Below, in pieces: positions 35,301 through 47,320 of a DNA stretch of 64,000 nt. The notes below the pieces were generated by a model. It worked only from the letters and a program-made list of their open reading frames with translations, did not search any database and was not told the DNA's origin. The stretch comes from Aselliscus stoliczkanus (taxonomy: Eukaryota > Chordata > Mammalia > Chiroptera > Hipposideridae): NCBI GenBank assembly GCA_033961575.1, contig CM066732.1:82726687-82790686 (forward strand), in the 5' to 3' direction. Position numbers and translations under genes: made by a program. Each line of letters opens with the position of its first letter. Position 1 is the first letter of the stretch.

Positions 35301-36576
35301 TATAGTAGCAAAACCTAACAAAGAGTTCACTGTACTTAGAGATGAAGTCCATATATTAGCAGTACAACTTAATTAAGCACTACTATTATAAAGCTCTAAT
35401 GGGGCTCATAGATTGTAATTTGCAGTTTTATTTTCTGAGTAATGTTATTTTAGAATATGTTAAAAGAAATATAGTCTATTTTTAATGATTTTTCCAAGTC
35501 TTATTTACATTACCAAAACATTAATCTATTTTCTGGTATTTTGTAAGATAAACATATATCTAGTTCTTTTCTGAAATCCCATAAATCTCAGTTTAGCCAA
35601 ATCATGATTAATGAGAATTTATTGGATACCAACATGAGTCTTCAATAAATGTTGCTAATTTTTTTTTTACTGGACTGCAAAGTTTAATAATGAAGAGTGG
35701 AAAGTATTATAAACAGCATGCTAACATGATAAGGATTTGAGTGACTGCTCTGCCCTTATAGATCTTCAAGATTTTGAACAAATACAGATTTCACTACAGC
35801 AGTTACTCAAATAAAACTTAAAAGGAAAAAAAATCAGTTCAATTTCTATAAGTGAGGTATTGGAATTACTTGAAACAGGCTTGTGGTAGCTATTCTCTGG
35901 GGAGAATAGTTGTTAACTCAATAGAATCAAGTCTTGAGATTGAGGGGGAAAAAAACAAACCAATCAAGGCTAATGGTTCCTGATGAACCCAGATTAAACA
36001 CAGAGATTGGTCTGGTTTAAATATACTCAAGGGAACAGTCCTTCAGATAAGAGTATCAATTTTCACTCTGGGTCAATAGGATGAAGAGTGTGTGGTTAAA
36101 AATCAGATATTGCAAATGTATACAGCTTGAGTCAGAATGCCTGTTGGGGGGAAAAAAGACTTGGCAATCAGAAGACACTCTGAGAGTACATGAGGAATTA
36201 TAATCAATGTAATCAAATAAAAAGAATTTAAATTAATTATAGAACTTAGAAAAATAATTATAAATAAATATGCAGAACACGGTAACATTTCTATATATCT
36301 TAGAACATGGAAAAAAATATAACTATGAAAATAATTATGCCTAAAATTTGTCCCAAATATGTAGGATTAAAATGAAGGAAACTTCAAAAATACTGAATAA
36401 TATAAACACTTGAATAAAGTGCAAAATATCACTATACATTCATGGTAATTTAAACATTTTCAAAATTTAATATTTTTCTCCAAATTAATGTCTAGGTTTA
36501 AAGAAAATCTAATCTAAAATTTAAAAATTATTTTTGTTAATCTTTCAAGATAATACTAAAGTTTATTAAAGAATAT
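35301..36576. other. Unassigned AT-rich sequence
   Basis: Nothing recognised on either strand. Confidence 0.4.
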
Positions 36577-36589
36577 ACTGGTAAAAGGC

Positions 36590-36713
36590 GGGCCAGCCGA
36601 GTGGTGCGGTGGTTAAGCGCTGGCTTAGGAAGCCAGCGGCCCCGGTTTGGGTCCCACATATGAAGGCCAGAGACACACTGCCCTCAAAAAAAAAAAAAAA
36701 AAATTGTAAGTAG
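36590..36713 (+). mobile_element. Rhin-type tRNA-derived SINE
   Basis: Complete copy; GGGCCAGCC head, hairpin with one change, A18 tail followed by TTGTAAGTAG. TSD ACTGGTAAAAGGC at 36577-36589 and 36714-36726. Confidence 0.94.
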
Positions 36714-36726
36714 ACTGGTAAAAGGC

Positions 36727-37786
36727 AAATAAATTACATTAAAGGTTTTTCTGTAATGATGTTCAATGCAGCGTTGTTTAAAATAATGACAAAATAAAAT
36801 TATTTAGATATTTACATTAATTAATTACACTACCACAAATGACTATGATTTTTTAGATAATAATTTTTTTTACAATAAATACATTGTTAGGCAAGTTACA
36901 AAAATGTTATGTATATCATAATGATTTTTATTTTGAAAAGACTCTGAATTAATATAGTAATTACGCATATTTCTACTTAGGAAAAACCCTGGTCCAAATC
37001 TGCACTGCTTTCCCTGGGGGCAAAGTAATCTCCCAGGATGGAAGTGGAGAGGGCTATTTACTATCTTCTTTAAGGAACAGTCTTTGACCAATCCCAATTT
37101 TTACAATTGGCCCCTCCCATTCATTTCTATCTATGTTCATGATCCCATTTAATTGAATAATCATAGTTTTTGTCCACTGCTTACCAGTGTGTGTTGGTAT
37201 TTATTTGTTTGTTTACTTACTTATTTAGTTAGTTATCTGTCATTGCTAAGGTTTGAGCTAGGAGATGAAGGCTGCAGCATAACTTTATTCTGTAATCTTG
37301 AAATAAAACTGGAGAAAATATTGGAAATGTACTTTGTCAACAGCAGTCAATAGGACTTACCTCTATGTTTCAGTGCTCGTAGAATCAATCACAAAGGCTT
37401 TTTATTTTCTTTTTTGAGCTAATCCATGCTATCTGAATGTTCCATTCGTGGCATGTGTTGCTTTTGTAATTATAAAATCCACAATCTGTATTATTATTTT
37501 TAATATCCCTTATAATATCTTCTAAAATAAAGGAAAAATAAATCCATTTAAAAATATTTTTACTGTTATTGTTGTTGATTAGTTATAGAAAGAAAATGAA
37601 CATTTACTAACACACTCAAAACTGCACTCCCACCAATTTATGAGGCTAATTGAACAGAGGATTAGTGCATAATCTCTTTGAGAATAAAAACTGTGTCAAA
37701 TACATTTTGATAGCCTTTGGTACCCCTAGCACAAGACACTGCACAGAAGTACTCAGTTGAGTTGAATTTGAAATATTTTAAGACTG
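36727..37786. other. Unassigned sequence
   Basis: Nothing recognised; a TTTG/TTAC-rich low-complexity patch lies at 37198-37236. Confidence 0.4.
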
Positions 37787-38233
37787 ATGGTTACTAGAAG
37801 GGAGGGGGTTGGACATGAGGGAGAAGGGGAAGGATTAGCAGCATATAGGCAACTACAATATTGCCACAGGGATATGAAAGACAGTTTGGGGAATATAATT
37901 AATAATGTTGGAAAGATTTTGTAGGGTGTCAGGTGGTCACATGTCTTGTTAGGGAGACCGTTTCATGGACAGTGTAGATGCCTGACCAGTGCAGTGTACA
38001 CCTGAAGCTGACACTGAATAATAATGTATGTCAACTGTAATTTTATATATATATATATATATTCCCGGGATATGGACTATAGTATAGGGAATAGAGGCAA
38101 TGGAATTGTGATAGATATATACAATGCCAGAGGGCCAATAGATTGGGGGAAAGGGATTATCAGTTTGTGAAGGGTGAAATGTCTAACTATCACATTATTT
38201 TGTATACCTAAACTAATAATAATAAAAAAAAAA
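37787..38233 (+). mobile_element. 5'-truncated L1 3' UTR
   Basis: Starts GGTTACTAGAAGGGAGGGGG in the L1 3' UTR and runs to AACTAATAATAATAAAAAAA. It has two diverged modules (about 37850-38042 and 38063-38225) separated by a short (TA)n at 38045-38062. A perfect TSD was not found. Confidence 0.88.
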
Positions 38234-40164
38234 CTGACTTACTATACAGCTCAGTCCCATTTTATCTACCACCTATTATATCCTAGTTTGATATACTTTG
38301 GGGATATATTTTAACTCTCTAAAAATATTTTTAAAAAGATTTCTGTAAAAAGTGCATACCACCATGTTGAATATAAGAAATCTGGGACATATTGTGAACT
38401 TGTTAACTGTAAACTCTCTGGTTTATTATCTTAAACATACAAGTAGTATCTAGTACCACAGTGCTCTGTGAGCTGATGCATGTGCTCAAATGAATCATTA
38501 CATGCTTCACATTCAACTAATTGCATTATTTAAATTTCTTATCTATAAAAGTAGTTTCCTATCATTGTTTCAGGAAAAAAAAAAGAATGTACTTCAGATC
38601 TTACAGCATACAGCTCCATGTAGAAATGACTAGAATGTAGTGTTATTGTCTTTTTACATATTGAACAGATATTGTTTTTTTTCTCATTCCCTAAAATGTT
38701 AAAAGTGGCAAGCTGGTTATTGGTCTCAGATTACAGAGACATACCTTCCCAAAGAGCATCCAAACTAGGCTGCTAAGAAAAACAGGTCACTGGGACAAAA
38801 CTTACCATAGAAGGATGTACATTTACGTAGGATTTCAAGGGATTTCTGTGGTTTTATAGGTTTCTGAAAATACGCAATATGAATGAGTTAGAACCTCTAA
38901 CCTGTCCCTCTATTCATTTCGTTAACCTACATTTACTACAGAAGCAAAACAGTCTATATCTGCTGAAAATATGTACATTCCACATAGGGTTCCAGCAACT
39001 TAAGTAGGGGGAAAAATCTAATTTGACTGGACTGATGATTGATTTCCTAAAGTCCCATTGCTTTCTATTTCTCAGTGATGACATACTTCCCTGTAGTCGA
39101 TATGCATCTCTTAATTTGTTTGCAGGAAAATTGGCCTCTTTTGCCTTCTCAAATCACACTTTGTAATCAATGGTTATGTTCTAAATGCAACTCAGAAATG
39201 TCTTTAGAAATCGAGGGCAGTTTCAATACATTATTTTTAGCCCGATATCCCTCTAGGAACTTATTATTACCCTAGTATAGCAGCAAATTATTTTTTTTCT
39301 TCCTTGCATCTGTAAACCAACACAGATTCTATTACTAGTCCAAAATTTACAGAGCAGTAACATGCTATGAATATATTTTGTTCAATAAAATCTATTCTCA
39401 AATCATTTCTTGGAAACATGCCATAGTTACATTATTCTTGTGATAACTCCTATCTTTTAAAACACAGAAATTGTTTTATACCTAATAAAGTAAATTTTCA
39501 ACATCTGCACATTGAAAGAAAGTCTTAATTTTTAGGAAAACCAAGGGCCACTCTGATACTATTAAAAGATCCAGGATGAGTGAAATACTTAGGTTTGGAA
39601 TTTAAAGTCAAAATTAGATTACAGTAATAAGTAACAATGACAGTTTAGAATAAGCTATTTCATTTATATTGAGTGCTTCTGTTGCACAAAACAGTTAGTT
39701 GATCTTTCCAGAGATTGATTAATGCATTTCATTGTTATTTTATCTGTATCATTTGAGTTATCTACCCCTGAGGTAAACCTCACCAGTAGATGGTCTACAC
39801 AAATAAGCCCACCTGAGAATAAATCTCTATTTGAGCACAACACCTTAGCAAGCCATCATCTTTGATTGGTGAATCCTACAAAAACCATTCCTTATAAGCA
39901 AAAAATGACAAAATCTTACAATCCTGCAATAACAGTGGTAGGAAATCTTACATTAATGTCTAAGCACAATATAATCCCACAGTTAATTCATTTGGACAAA
40001 CGATAAAAGACAAGGCCAAGGCAGAATGAAGATACTGCCAAAACAATGGTTCAAGAAAAGTATGGTTCAAGGATGGCAGTAGAGTCACTTAAGTTAGTAC
40101 ACAGAATTTTGCCAAGACTGAGGCTCAGTTTAGAGCCACTGATGCTCACCCACAACTACAATTC
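38234..40164. other. Unassigned sequence
   Basis: About 1.9 kb with no recognised repeat or gene. Confidence 0.4.
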
Positions 40165-40338
40165 AATCATTGCCCAACTTATCCAATGCTAACTGGGTAC
40201 CAGTGCTGTTCTAGGCACTGTACTAAGAGACATTCTTCTAAGAGGAGGAGTGCGGTTCAGTAGTAAACAATGTAGACAAAAATCCTTCCTTCCATGGAGG
40301 TTCCACTTCAGATGGAACAGCATACACAAAAGAAAATA
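40165..40338 (+). repeat. L2-like 3' tail, interrupted by mariner
   Basis: CTGTTCTAGGCACTGTACTA, AGTAAACAATGTAGACAAAA and TCCATGGAGGTTCCACTTCA follow a common L2-tail consensus. The element at 40339 splits it, and about 60 bp of possible continuation follow from 40894. Confidence 0.6.
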
Positions 40339-40891
40339 CAGGGATGGCAATTAAGTTAGTGAACTCATCCTAGAAAAAGTGCTACATACCTCATTGCTGA
40401 ATGTGACTATGGTTACTTGGTCTGACTTCTCACAGTCAGCTGACGATTTTATGCACAATTCAATGAATATTTGCAATGTTTTAATCAGTTCTGCTAGTCA
40501 CTGACCGCCGTGACCTCTCTTCATCAGTGACACATCTCTCCTCTCAGAAAAAAACATTTAATCCATTTGTACACTACCATTTTCTTCATGGCATTATCCC
40601 CATAAACTTGCACTAACATGTCCCTGATTTCACTTGCACTCTTGTCCAGTTAAAAAAGAAATTTAATGTTTGTAAATTGCTCTAATTCAAACTCAGACAG
40701 TTTCGCAACCTGCACACAAAATCATGTTACAACAATAATGAACACCACTCAGCAAGACACCGCCACACATCGATACACACACAGCTGTAAGACATAGATA
40801 CATCAAGGTTATGAAACCTTATGGAGCTGTTTGTACTGTTCTGCCAATGTAAGCAGAGTGGCAAGTTCGTGAACTTAACTGTCATACGTCC
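40339..40891 (-). mobile_element. Mariner-family DNA transposon, internally deleted
   Basis: A 553-bp element. Left end CAGGGATGGCAATTAAGTTA then GTGAACTC; right end GTTCGTGAACTTAACTGTCA then TACGTCC, imperfect inverted repeats of about 27 bp. TA target duplication at 40337-40338 and 40892-40893. The interior still shows the N-terminal mariner transposase on the minus strand, but full mariners are about 1.3 kb, so the catalytic part is deleted. Confidence 0.88.
40440..40718 (-). pseudogene. Mariner transposase N-terminal remnant
   Basis: Read on the minus strand from about 40718, the frame gives AKLSEFELEQFTNIKF, an in-frame stop, then LDKSASEIRDMLVQVYGDNA and MKKMVVYKWIKCFF. This is the helix-turn-helix DNA-binding part of mariner transposases (family pattern: vyGd/e-A-ms-vykWikrF). 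After about 40550 the frame is lost, and the DD34D catalytic domain is absent. In an intact element the protein binds the inverted repeats and cuts and pastes the DNA; this copy cannot. Confidence 0.85.
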
Positions 40892-40960
40892 TACACATAA
40901 GTAAAGTAATGATTGGTGCCCTGAGGGAAAAAGCAAAGTGTGGAATTCTCAAACAACTTT

Positions 40961-42139
40961 GTTGCAGTACTTGGAAATACACTTTAAAATAACTTCAATA
41001 TATGTTATTAGAGTTATTAAAGAAAAAACACACAACTTATGCAGAGATCATCTAAATTCATACTAAGTAACTTTTACAAGCTTAGTAGAAGGATTAGTGC
41101 CAGATCCAACACTTTTTTTTAAATTCTAGGCTTGTGCTAAAATGTATGTCTTAGCTTTCAGCTTTCATTAGCCATAGGCTACATTTAACTTTAAGGATTA
41201 TAGTATTACCTTAAGAAGAGTATTAGAATAAAACTCAGTAAATGAGGATTCTAGAGATTCAAGAGATCATGAGATCATGAGCAAATCTTAATCTCTGTGG
41301 GGTTTTTTTTTTTTTGGCAACTAGCAAATGCAGATAAGCTCTTTCAAATAAATATAAAGAAGTATTTGAAAATTTCTACTCAACTTAATTCAACACATCA
41401 TGTACTGTGATAAGCACAGAGGTACACCAAGCAAGACAACAAACACTAAATAATTCATTACAGGCATTAGACCAGCAGCGGAACCCTACCCTATTCTAAA
41501 AGAAGATAAGCCACTCTAAAACTTAAGTATAGGCTTAAAGGACAGCATGTGGTAGTACATTTACTAAATGGTGTATCTGCATTCTTTGAGGTACCCTAGA
41601 AGAAAGGCAATGAGTGTTTATTTGTATGATAACAGTAATAGAAATAATATTATTTTAAGTTTATAACAGAAAATTTACAACCCCAAACCCTATATAAATG
41701 ACATATATGAAAATAAGTGAACACATGGATGTTAATATCTTCTCCACTAAATTCTTGAGTAATATGTGTACCAACCAATTAAAATTTAAAACATCTAAAT
41801 CTCATAGGTGTTTTCACAGAATGGGTTGCTAGCATTTTTCCTATCTCCTCGCTTGTCTCTTGTTTTTTATTTCATTCTCTCACAAAACCACTAGTGATTA
41901 GACAGTGTGGTCAAAATATAGAGGCATCTGAAATTCTTTATTTTTTTACTGAAGTCATTGGGAAAAGAGTGAATAGCTGTAAGCAGGTTTCTCTTTAGAA
42001 AGCTTTCTAGTTGTAATGGAAAAAAATGAAAGAATTTCTTTATGAACTTTGTTTTAAAATTTTTTCATAATGTTATAAGGTTGATCATTGCACTAAAATA
42101 CCTTCTAATTTGATTTAAATATCAAGTTTGATGATGAAT

Positions 42140-42141
<2 letters not shown>
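40961..42141. other. Unassigned AT-rich sequence
   Basis: Nothing recognised; an 11-T run near 41305-41315. Confidence 0.4.

Positions 42142-42189
<48 letters not shown>
42142..42189. repeat. (AT)n microsatellite
   Basis: About 24 AT units without interruption; likely polymorphic and cruciform-prone. Confidence 0.97.
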
Positions 42190-42191
<2 letters not shown>

Positions 42192-42268
42192 CAGTGATAG
42201 AACAAAAAAATAAGATTTCTTGGGCTCACAAAAGCTATATCAATGTTTCATTTAAAGCTTCAGAATTT

Positions 42269-42542
42269 GCCAACTGTAATTGAATATATAGACAGTAACC
42301 GGATGTGGATTATATGGTGGAAGGGAGTCAAAGGAATTGTAATAGATAGTATGATATCGGGGGGGGAGTGGGAGGGGAGAATTGGGGGAGGGGGGTTGTC
42401 ACTTTGAGGGGTAAAAAGTATAACTATTGCACTTTGTTGTACACCTGAAGCTAATTAAAAGTATATATAAATAAAAAAATAAAATACAATAAAATAAAAA
42501 AAAGAAAGAAAGAAAAGAAGAAAGAAAGAAAGAAAGAAAGAG

Positions 42543-42585
<43 letters not shown>

Positions 42586-42746
42586 GAGAAAATGCATAGC
42601 CAAAATTTTAAATGTTAATGCACATGGGAAGTACAATGAAAATAGTTTTCCACTGTAGTAGAACATGTAAAATGGTTGGATTCCAGACATAAACTGCTAA
42701 TGAAAAAATAAAAGCAACAAATAACTGCAAAAAATTAAAAAAAAAT
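42269..42746 (+). mobile_element. Short L1 insertion with probable 3' transduction
   Basis: A perfect 15-bp TSD AAAGCTTCAGAATTT lies at 42254-42268 and 42747-42761. Between them, in order: ~210 bp of L1 3' UTR (42269-42480); an A-rich tail grading into (GAAA)n (to about 42592); ~136 bp of non-L1 sequence (about 42593-42728) with AATAAA at 42707-42712; and a second A-rich tail from 42729. The single TSD around all of this says it was one insertion, in which transcription ran past the weak L1 poly(A) site to a downstream one. Confidence 0.88.
42503..42592 (+). repeat. (GAAA)n microsatellite in the L1 tail
   Basis: Imperfect GAAA repeats with a few GAGA interruptions, expanded from the first L1 poly(A) tail. 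Confidence 0.95.
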
Positions 42747-42761
42747 AAAGCTTCAGAATTT

Positions 42762-44359
42762 AACTGATCTCATTTACTAATAACCTAATTAGTGAAAGTG
42801 AGGAAATAATAACATTCATTAATCTATTCTCTATTTTATATAAATTATAATATGAAATTCATTTACAGCCATAGAATACAGGTTATAAATGACTCAGATA
42901 ATGTGTTAACACACTGGGAAACCTAATTTAACCTGTAAGTACATATTTCTTCACTGAAATTGTACAAAATCCATTCAACAAAGTGTTCCATCTACATTTG
43001 TTTCTTAAGAGTGGAAAAAAGGGAAGTGGGAGAGGAAGATGAGAAAGGAAGGAAAGAAAGAATTCCTGATATATTCCTGCACCAAACTTTAGGCTTTTCA
43101 AATACCTAACACAAAATGGGACTGATTTAGTATTTTGTCATACTGAATATAACCAATAATGGCTCTTGTTCCCAGTTTCAGGTAAATGTTAAGATATATA
43201 ATTCTTGCTTTTACGTTTTATTTTCCTACTAAAAGCTCCAAAGAGCCATTTCAAAATTATTGTTCTATTAAAAGTCTGGCTCAGTTCCTCTTACCTGCCT
43301 TATTGGCATTTAATTTAGGGATAAGAATTTCATGCTACAAAATTCTCAACGTGCCCCTGATGGTGTTTTAAATTCTCCCCAATAACAACTCAACTCACCT
43401 CATCTCCAAAAATTAAAAAGGGCAGTTCATCAGCCCAAATACCACAATTATTTTATCTCCTCAAAATTTATGTTTTTTTTACAGTAAGGTCACACAATCG
43501 CTGTTCCAACAGAGGATAAAATAATCACCATTGGATACTTCTTTAAAGCTTCTATTTTCTACTTGTATAGGAATAGACAGCATAAGGAAAAGAACAATAT
43601 AAGCTCTGTGAAATTATAAGTAGAAGACAGGTGTTTCTTTGTTTTGTGTTGGCCAAAGAGGTATAATCTCAACACTCAAACTGTTTGAAAGGTGCATCAT
43701 TTTAATATCTGTGTAAAATTTGCATTCTACTCCTTTAAATCCAGTTTCTTTCACTTACTTAGAAAAATGTCCAAAACTTCTAACAATAATGAAGCTCAGA
43801 GTACCTTAACTCCACCGTTTAGGAGGATTTAGAGACTCCCTGGCATACCACCACATCATCCCAGAAGGATTTATAGCCAAGTCTGAGAAACATAAACAAG
43901 CGTTATATTCTAGATGAAGCATACCAATTTACAGAAAAATTATTAAATGAATGGCATAATTAAACTTAAAAGGTTATATAATCAAACCACAGTTTCTAGG
44001 TAAGATTACATTTGGTGTAGACATAGTTACCCCCTCTTCTGTTTGAAAATCTCCAAAAAGTGAAATTACATATCCCACTATGTTAGTAAGCATAGTAGTA
44101 AAAAATTATACAAATCCAAAAGGCCTTTCCCAGTTATAAGTCATCTATTCCTATTCACCCAAGGATGCAATGAAGAACAGCTATTAAATACAACTACATC
44201 TCATCATTATTTCTTTAATGTTCAAACCTAAAAGAAGTTACTTTTTGTTAAGAAGCAGTTGATTTTTATTCTGAACTGTGCAAGGCCTGTGAGATGATAA
44301 TAGCAGTAAAGATAGCAATAGACTTGAAACAATATCCTCAATATCTCTGAAAGCTAAGG
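42762..44359. other. Unassigned AT-rich sequence
   Basis: Nothing recognised except a GGAAA-rich purine tract at about 43010-43060. Confidence 0.4.
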
Positions 44360-44475
44360 AGGACACAGAAACCAAGGCATTTTCTAATCCAAGGTCATGC
44401 AGAATTAAAAAAAAAAAAAAAAGTCAATAGGAAGCCAACCCAGGACTTTCAGTCTCCTATTCTTACTGCTTGAAT
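44360..44475 (-). repeat. MIR SINE fragment with A-run
   Basis: Plus-strand ATCCAAGGTCATGCAGAATT, an A16 run, then AGCCAACCCAGGACTTTCAG: the reverse complement of the MIR core with an expanded A-run in the middle. Confidence 0.5.
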
Positions 44476-45149
44476 AGTCTTACTATCTTTAAAGTTCTTT
44501 TCCATTCAGGTAGGACAGAGCCCTATGGGATTCATTCCCCCTTGTGCAGGCTGCTTAGCTGAGCCATGCATTTCTATTGGCCCTATTGATTAGGCATCTG
44601 CTTCCTCTGTAAGGATGGTTTGCTCTTGTGGAACCGTGTTTAGCAGCTGTTACAGTTCAGATGAGTGTTGACAGGATGAAAATTAAATTAACACCCAATA
44701 ACATTTTAACACCTGGTCCAACAACTGCAATATCATTGAAGCTCACCTTTTCAAAATTGCTTTGGGAGTTAATTCATCCTTACTTTGACTTTGACCTAAG
44801 GAGACACTCCTATAATTTTGCTACAAAAGACACGCCCTTGACTGCTCATTTATAATTTCCATGAACTTTCCCTCTGATCCACATTCAATGACAGCATGGG
44901 CAGTCTCTGGAAAATACTCAATAGAAATAATCCATTGGAAGATATGGCACTGTCTTGATTATAGCTAAAGAATGAGCATGGGCAGAAAACGCTAACCAAA
45001 CAGGAAATATGTTTCATTCTAACACAAACCAGACCGATGGGCAAATAAGCATCTACTCAGGGAAAATAAAGTTGGAAAGAACACAGGTTTCATGCACTTG
45101 TGACTTCTTGAGTTCTGACTGGCTTATGAATAATGCTGGAGGTAGAAGG
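44476..45149. other. Unassigned sequence
   Basis: Nothing recognised. Confidence 0.4.
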
Positions 45150-45412
45150 TAGAGCATGGTTCTTAAGCTGGTAGACTCTGGAGTCAGAAATCCTTTAGAA
45201 ATTTAACTCTGCTACTCCCAAACATGTGTCCTTCTTTAAGAAACATAAATCCCTAAGCTTCATTTTCCTCATAGAATTCAACAAATAATAATTCATGCTC
45301 CACAGGATCATTTGATGATTATACAATCCATGTAAAACTCTTCTTAAAGTGATAGTGCCCAACAGGGTCTGATATATACTAAGTCCTAAACAAGTGTTAG
45401 ATACCATTATTA
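45150..45412 (+). repeat. MIR SINE
   Basis: AGAGCATGGTTCTTAAGCTG, GACTCTGGAGTCAGAAATC, TTCATTTTCCTCATAGAATT, and TAAACAAGTGTTAGATACCA at the end match MIR along its length. Confidence 0.65.
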
Positions 45413-45424
45413 TTTCACAGACTA

Positions 45425-45590
45425 CCTGAATTGAAAAGGAGCTTTGAGATCCTTTAATCCTATTCTCTCATTTTACTGTTAAGTAAGCACAGGGAAGTTT
45501 GGTAACTTCCTCAAGCAGATATATCCACATGGTCAGTCTGAGAAACAAATCCAGGTTTCCTCATCAGGACTCTCATTTCTTTTTATAAGA
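45425..45590 (-). repeat. MIR/MIR3-like fragment
   Basis: GAGCTTTGAGATCCTTTAAT, CTCATTTTACTGTTAAGTAA, AATCCAGGTTTCCTCATCAG are in the order of the reverse complement of a MIR-class SINE. Confidence 0.5.
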
Positions 45591-45988
45591 CTTCCAATTC
45601 CTTACAAGGCAATTTATTTAGAAAAGATTCTGTGACCATACTATGTCACTGAACCACTTAAGCTGCATTTATCTGTATGTCTCTTCCTCTTCTGGGAGAA
45701 AGAAATGGTGTCATTGCTATTTGCTAGGGCTATTAAGACACATAGAAAATAAAACTATCATGGTATCATTTGCTGTTAAGAATCCCGATCAGATGCTAGA
45801 TGTTTTGCCCAAGACAAATATACTAAAGTGCCTAGCCTACAGGAAGGCAAGGGAAAAAAAATGTTACCACACAACTACATAACAAATACTGTTCAGTAAA
45901 CAATTGTTAGAAAAAGAAAATCCATTCAGTGGATCTTCCAAGATCACTTCTTTTCTTTTTCTGTAGCCTTCAATTTCATTGTTAATTA
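45591..45988. other. Unassigned sequence
   Basis: Nothing recognised. Confidence 0.4.
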
Positions 45989-45990
45989 TA

Positions 45991-46069
45991 TTGGGTTGTC
46001 AGAAAAGTCATGACACAGTTTTGCAACGAAAAACAGAATAAATACGTCATGACTTTTCCAACAACCCAA
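45991..46069. mobile_element. Mariner-type MITE, copy 3 (79 bp)
   Basis: Starts TTGGGTTGTCAGAAAAGTCA and ends GACTTTTCCAACAACCCAA; TA at 45989-45990 and 46070-46071. Same loop sequence (TTTTGCAACG, A-rich) as copies 1 and 2. Confidence 0.93.
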
Positions 46070-46071
46070 TA

Positions 46072-47164
46072 GTATGCGTATGGGGGAAAAGAGGACTAGC
46101 AGAAGGGAGAATTACATCTTTTAATTTGGTGAGTGTTATCACTTGTTAATATTTGGCAACTGTTGTAGTACCAGAGAATGATACTATAGACTATAAAGAG
46201 ATTTTGGGATTAACTTTAAATTGTATGTCTGTATTCATCTACTTTTCCCACCTGCCTTTTCCCCCACCAAAACAGGCTCAAGAGATTTTATTCTTATTGT
46301 TTCATGATAGATTATATTCCTCTAGTTGTTTTGTTTTGTTTTGTTTCATTTATTTTGCTTGTCATCCTGAATATGTGGGAGTGATATACAGATACAACTT
46401 GGAAGATTTAATTTAGGGGTGATAACACTTTCACAAAATTATACTTTAAAAATTATTTTATCTTAATTCTTTAAAATAAAATATCTCAATCCTATATTGT
46501 TAAATTTGCAAAATTCAGTGTAAGCATTAATTTTTCAGAAAGTGTTTTTGTAAAAGAATATATAATATCATGGAGAAAAAAAGAATGACAGAAGGAAGTA
46601 AGTATAAGGATCTAGCTATTCCTATTTATTGGCATGAGAAAAGCAGTCTTCCAGAAGTGAAAATCAAATGGTGGGAAATGAATGTGTCTAAAATGTTATA
46701 TAATTGCTTGATTGACTTACTCTCCTAAATGGTTACTTCTGTCCCCTCAGGCAGATAAAGTCTTTTTTATCCTAACTCTAGAAAGGATATAATCATCCTG
46801 ATATGATTTGAAATACATAAGTAAGAGAAAAGAGAAACAGAAATCAGAAAAGTTCCCATCTATTCCAATATCAATATATAGAGTTACCAAGTAATATTTC
46901 ATAATATCATAAAACTGGAAGTGTTCTTAATATTTCAATCAAAAAAAATAAAAAAGGGCAATTCATCAGCTCCTGATTTTGTTTGGAAATATTTCAGACA
47001 TGGAAAACAACACATTATTTTTAATGCTTATCATGCTCTTAATTGATGTGTCCAGTTGTGTACAGTACAATAATTTTGGTAACCAAAGCAGGAAGAGCAC
47101 CCACTGCCATTCTTCAGACATAAAAAAATCATAATTCATTCATTAAAAATTCATAGAATCATAA
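46072..47164. other. Unassigned sequence
   Basis: No gene or repeat recognised; a short (GTTTT)n at 46327-46346. Confidence 0.4.
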
Positions 47165-47320
47165 ACTTAGAATTAAGGCTAAGGATAATTGATAGGAACA
47201 CTTCATTTTATAGATGAAAATACTATGACTGTAGAAAGTGATATGTTTTGCCCTTGGTCACACAGATAGGCAGAAAAAGGCCAAGAGTCAAGTGGAGGGA
47301 CCCTACCAGGTAGGCCAACA
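47165..47320 (-). repeat. MIR SINE fragment
   Basis: CTTCATTTTATAGATGAAAA, TGCCCTTGGTCACACAGATA and GGCAGAAAAAGGCCAAGAGT match the reverse complement of the MIR core. Confidence 0.75.

Noticed and set aside
40339..40891. Parent element of the 80-bp MITEs
   Set aside because: Terminal sequences do not match (CAGGGATGGC versus TTGGGTTGTC).
42142..42592. CRISPR-like array from regular short repeats
   Set aside because: The repeats are plain (AT)n and (GAAA)n microsatellites with no spacers; the host is a mammal.
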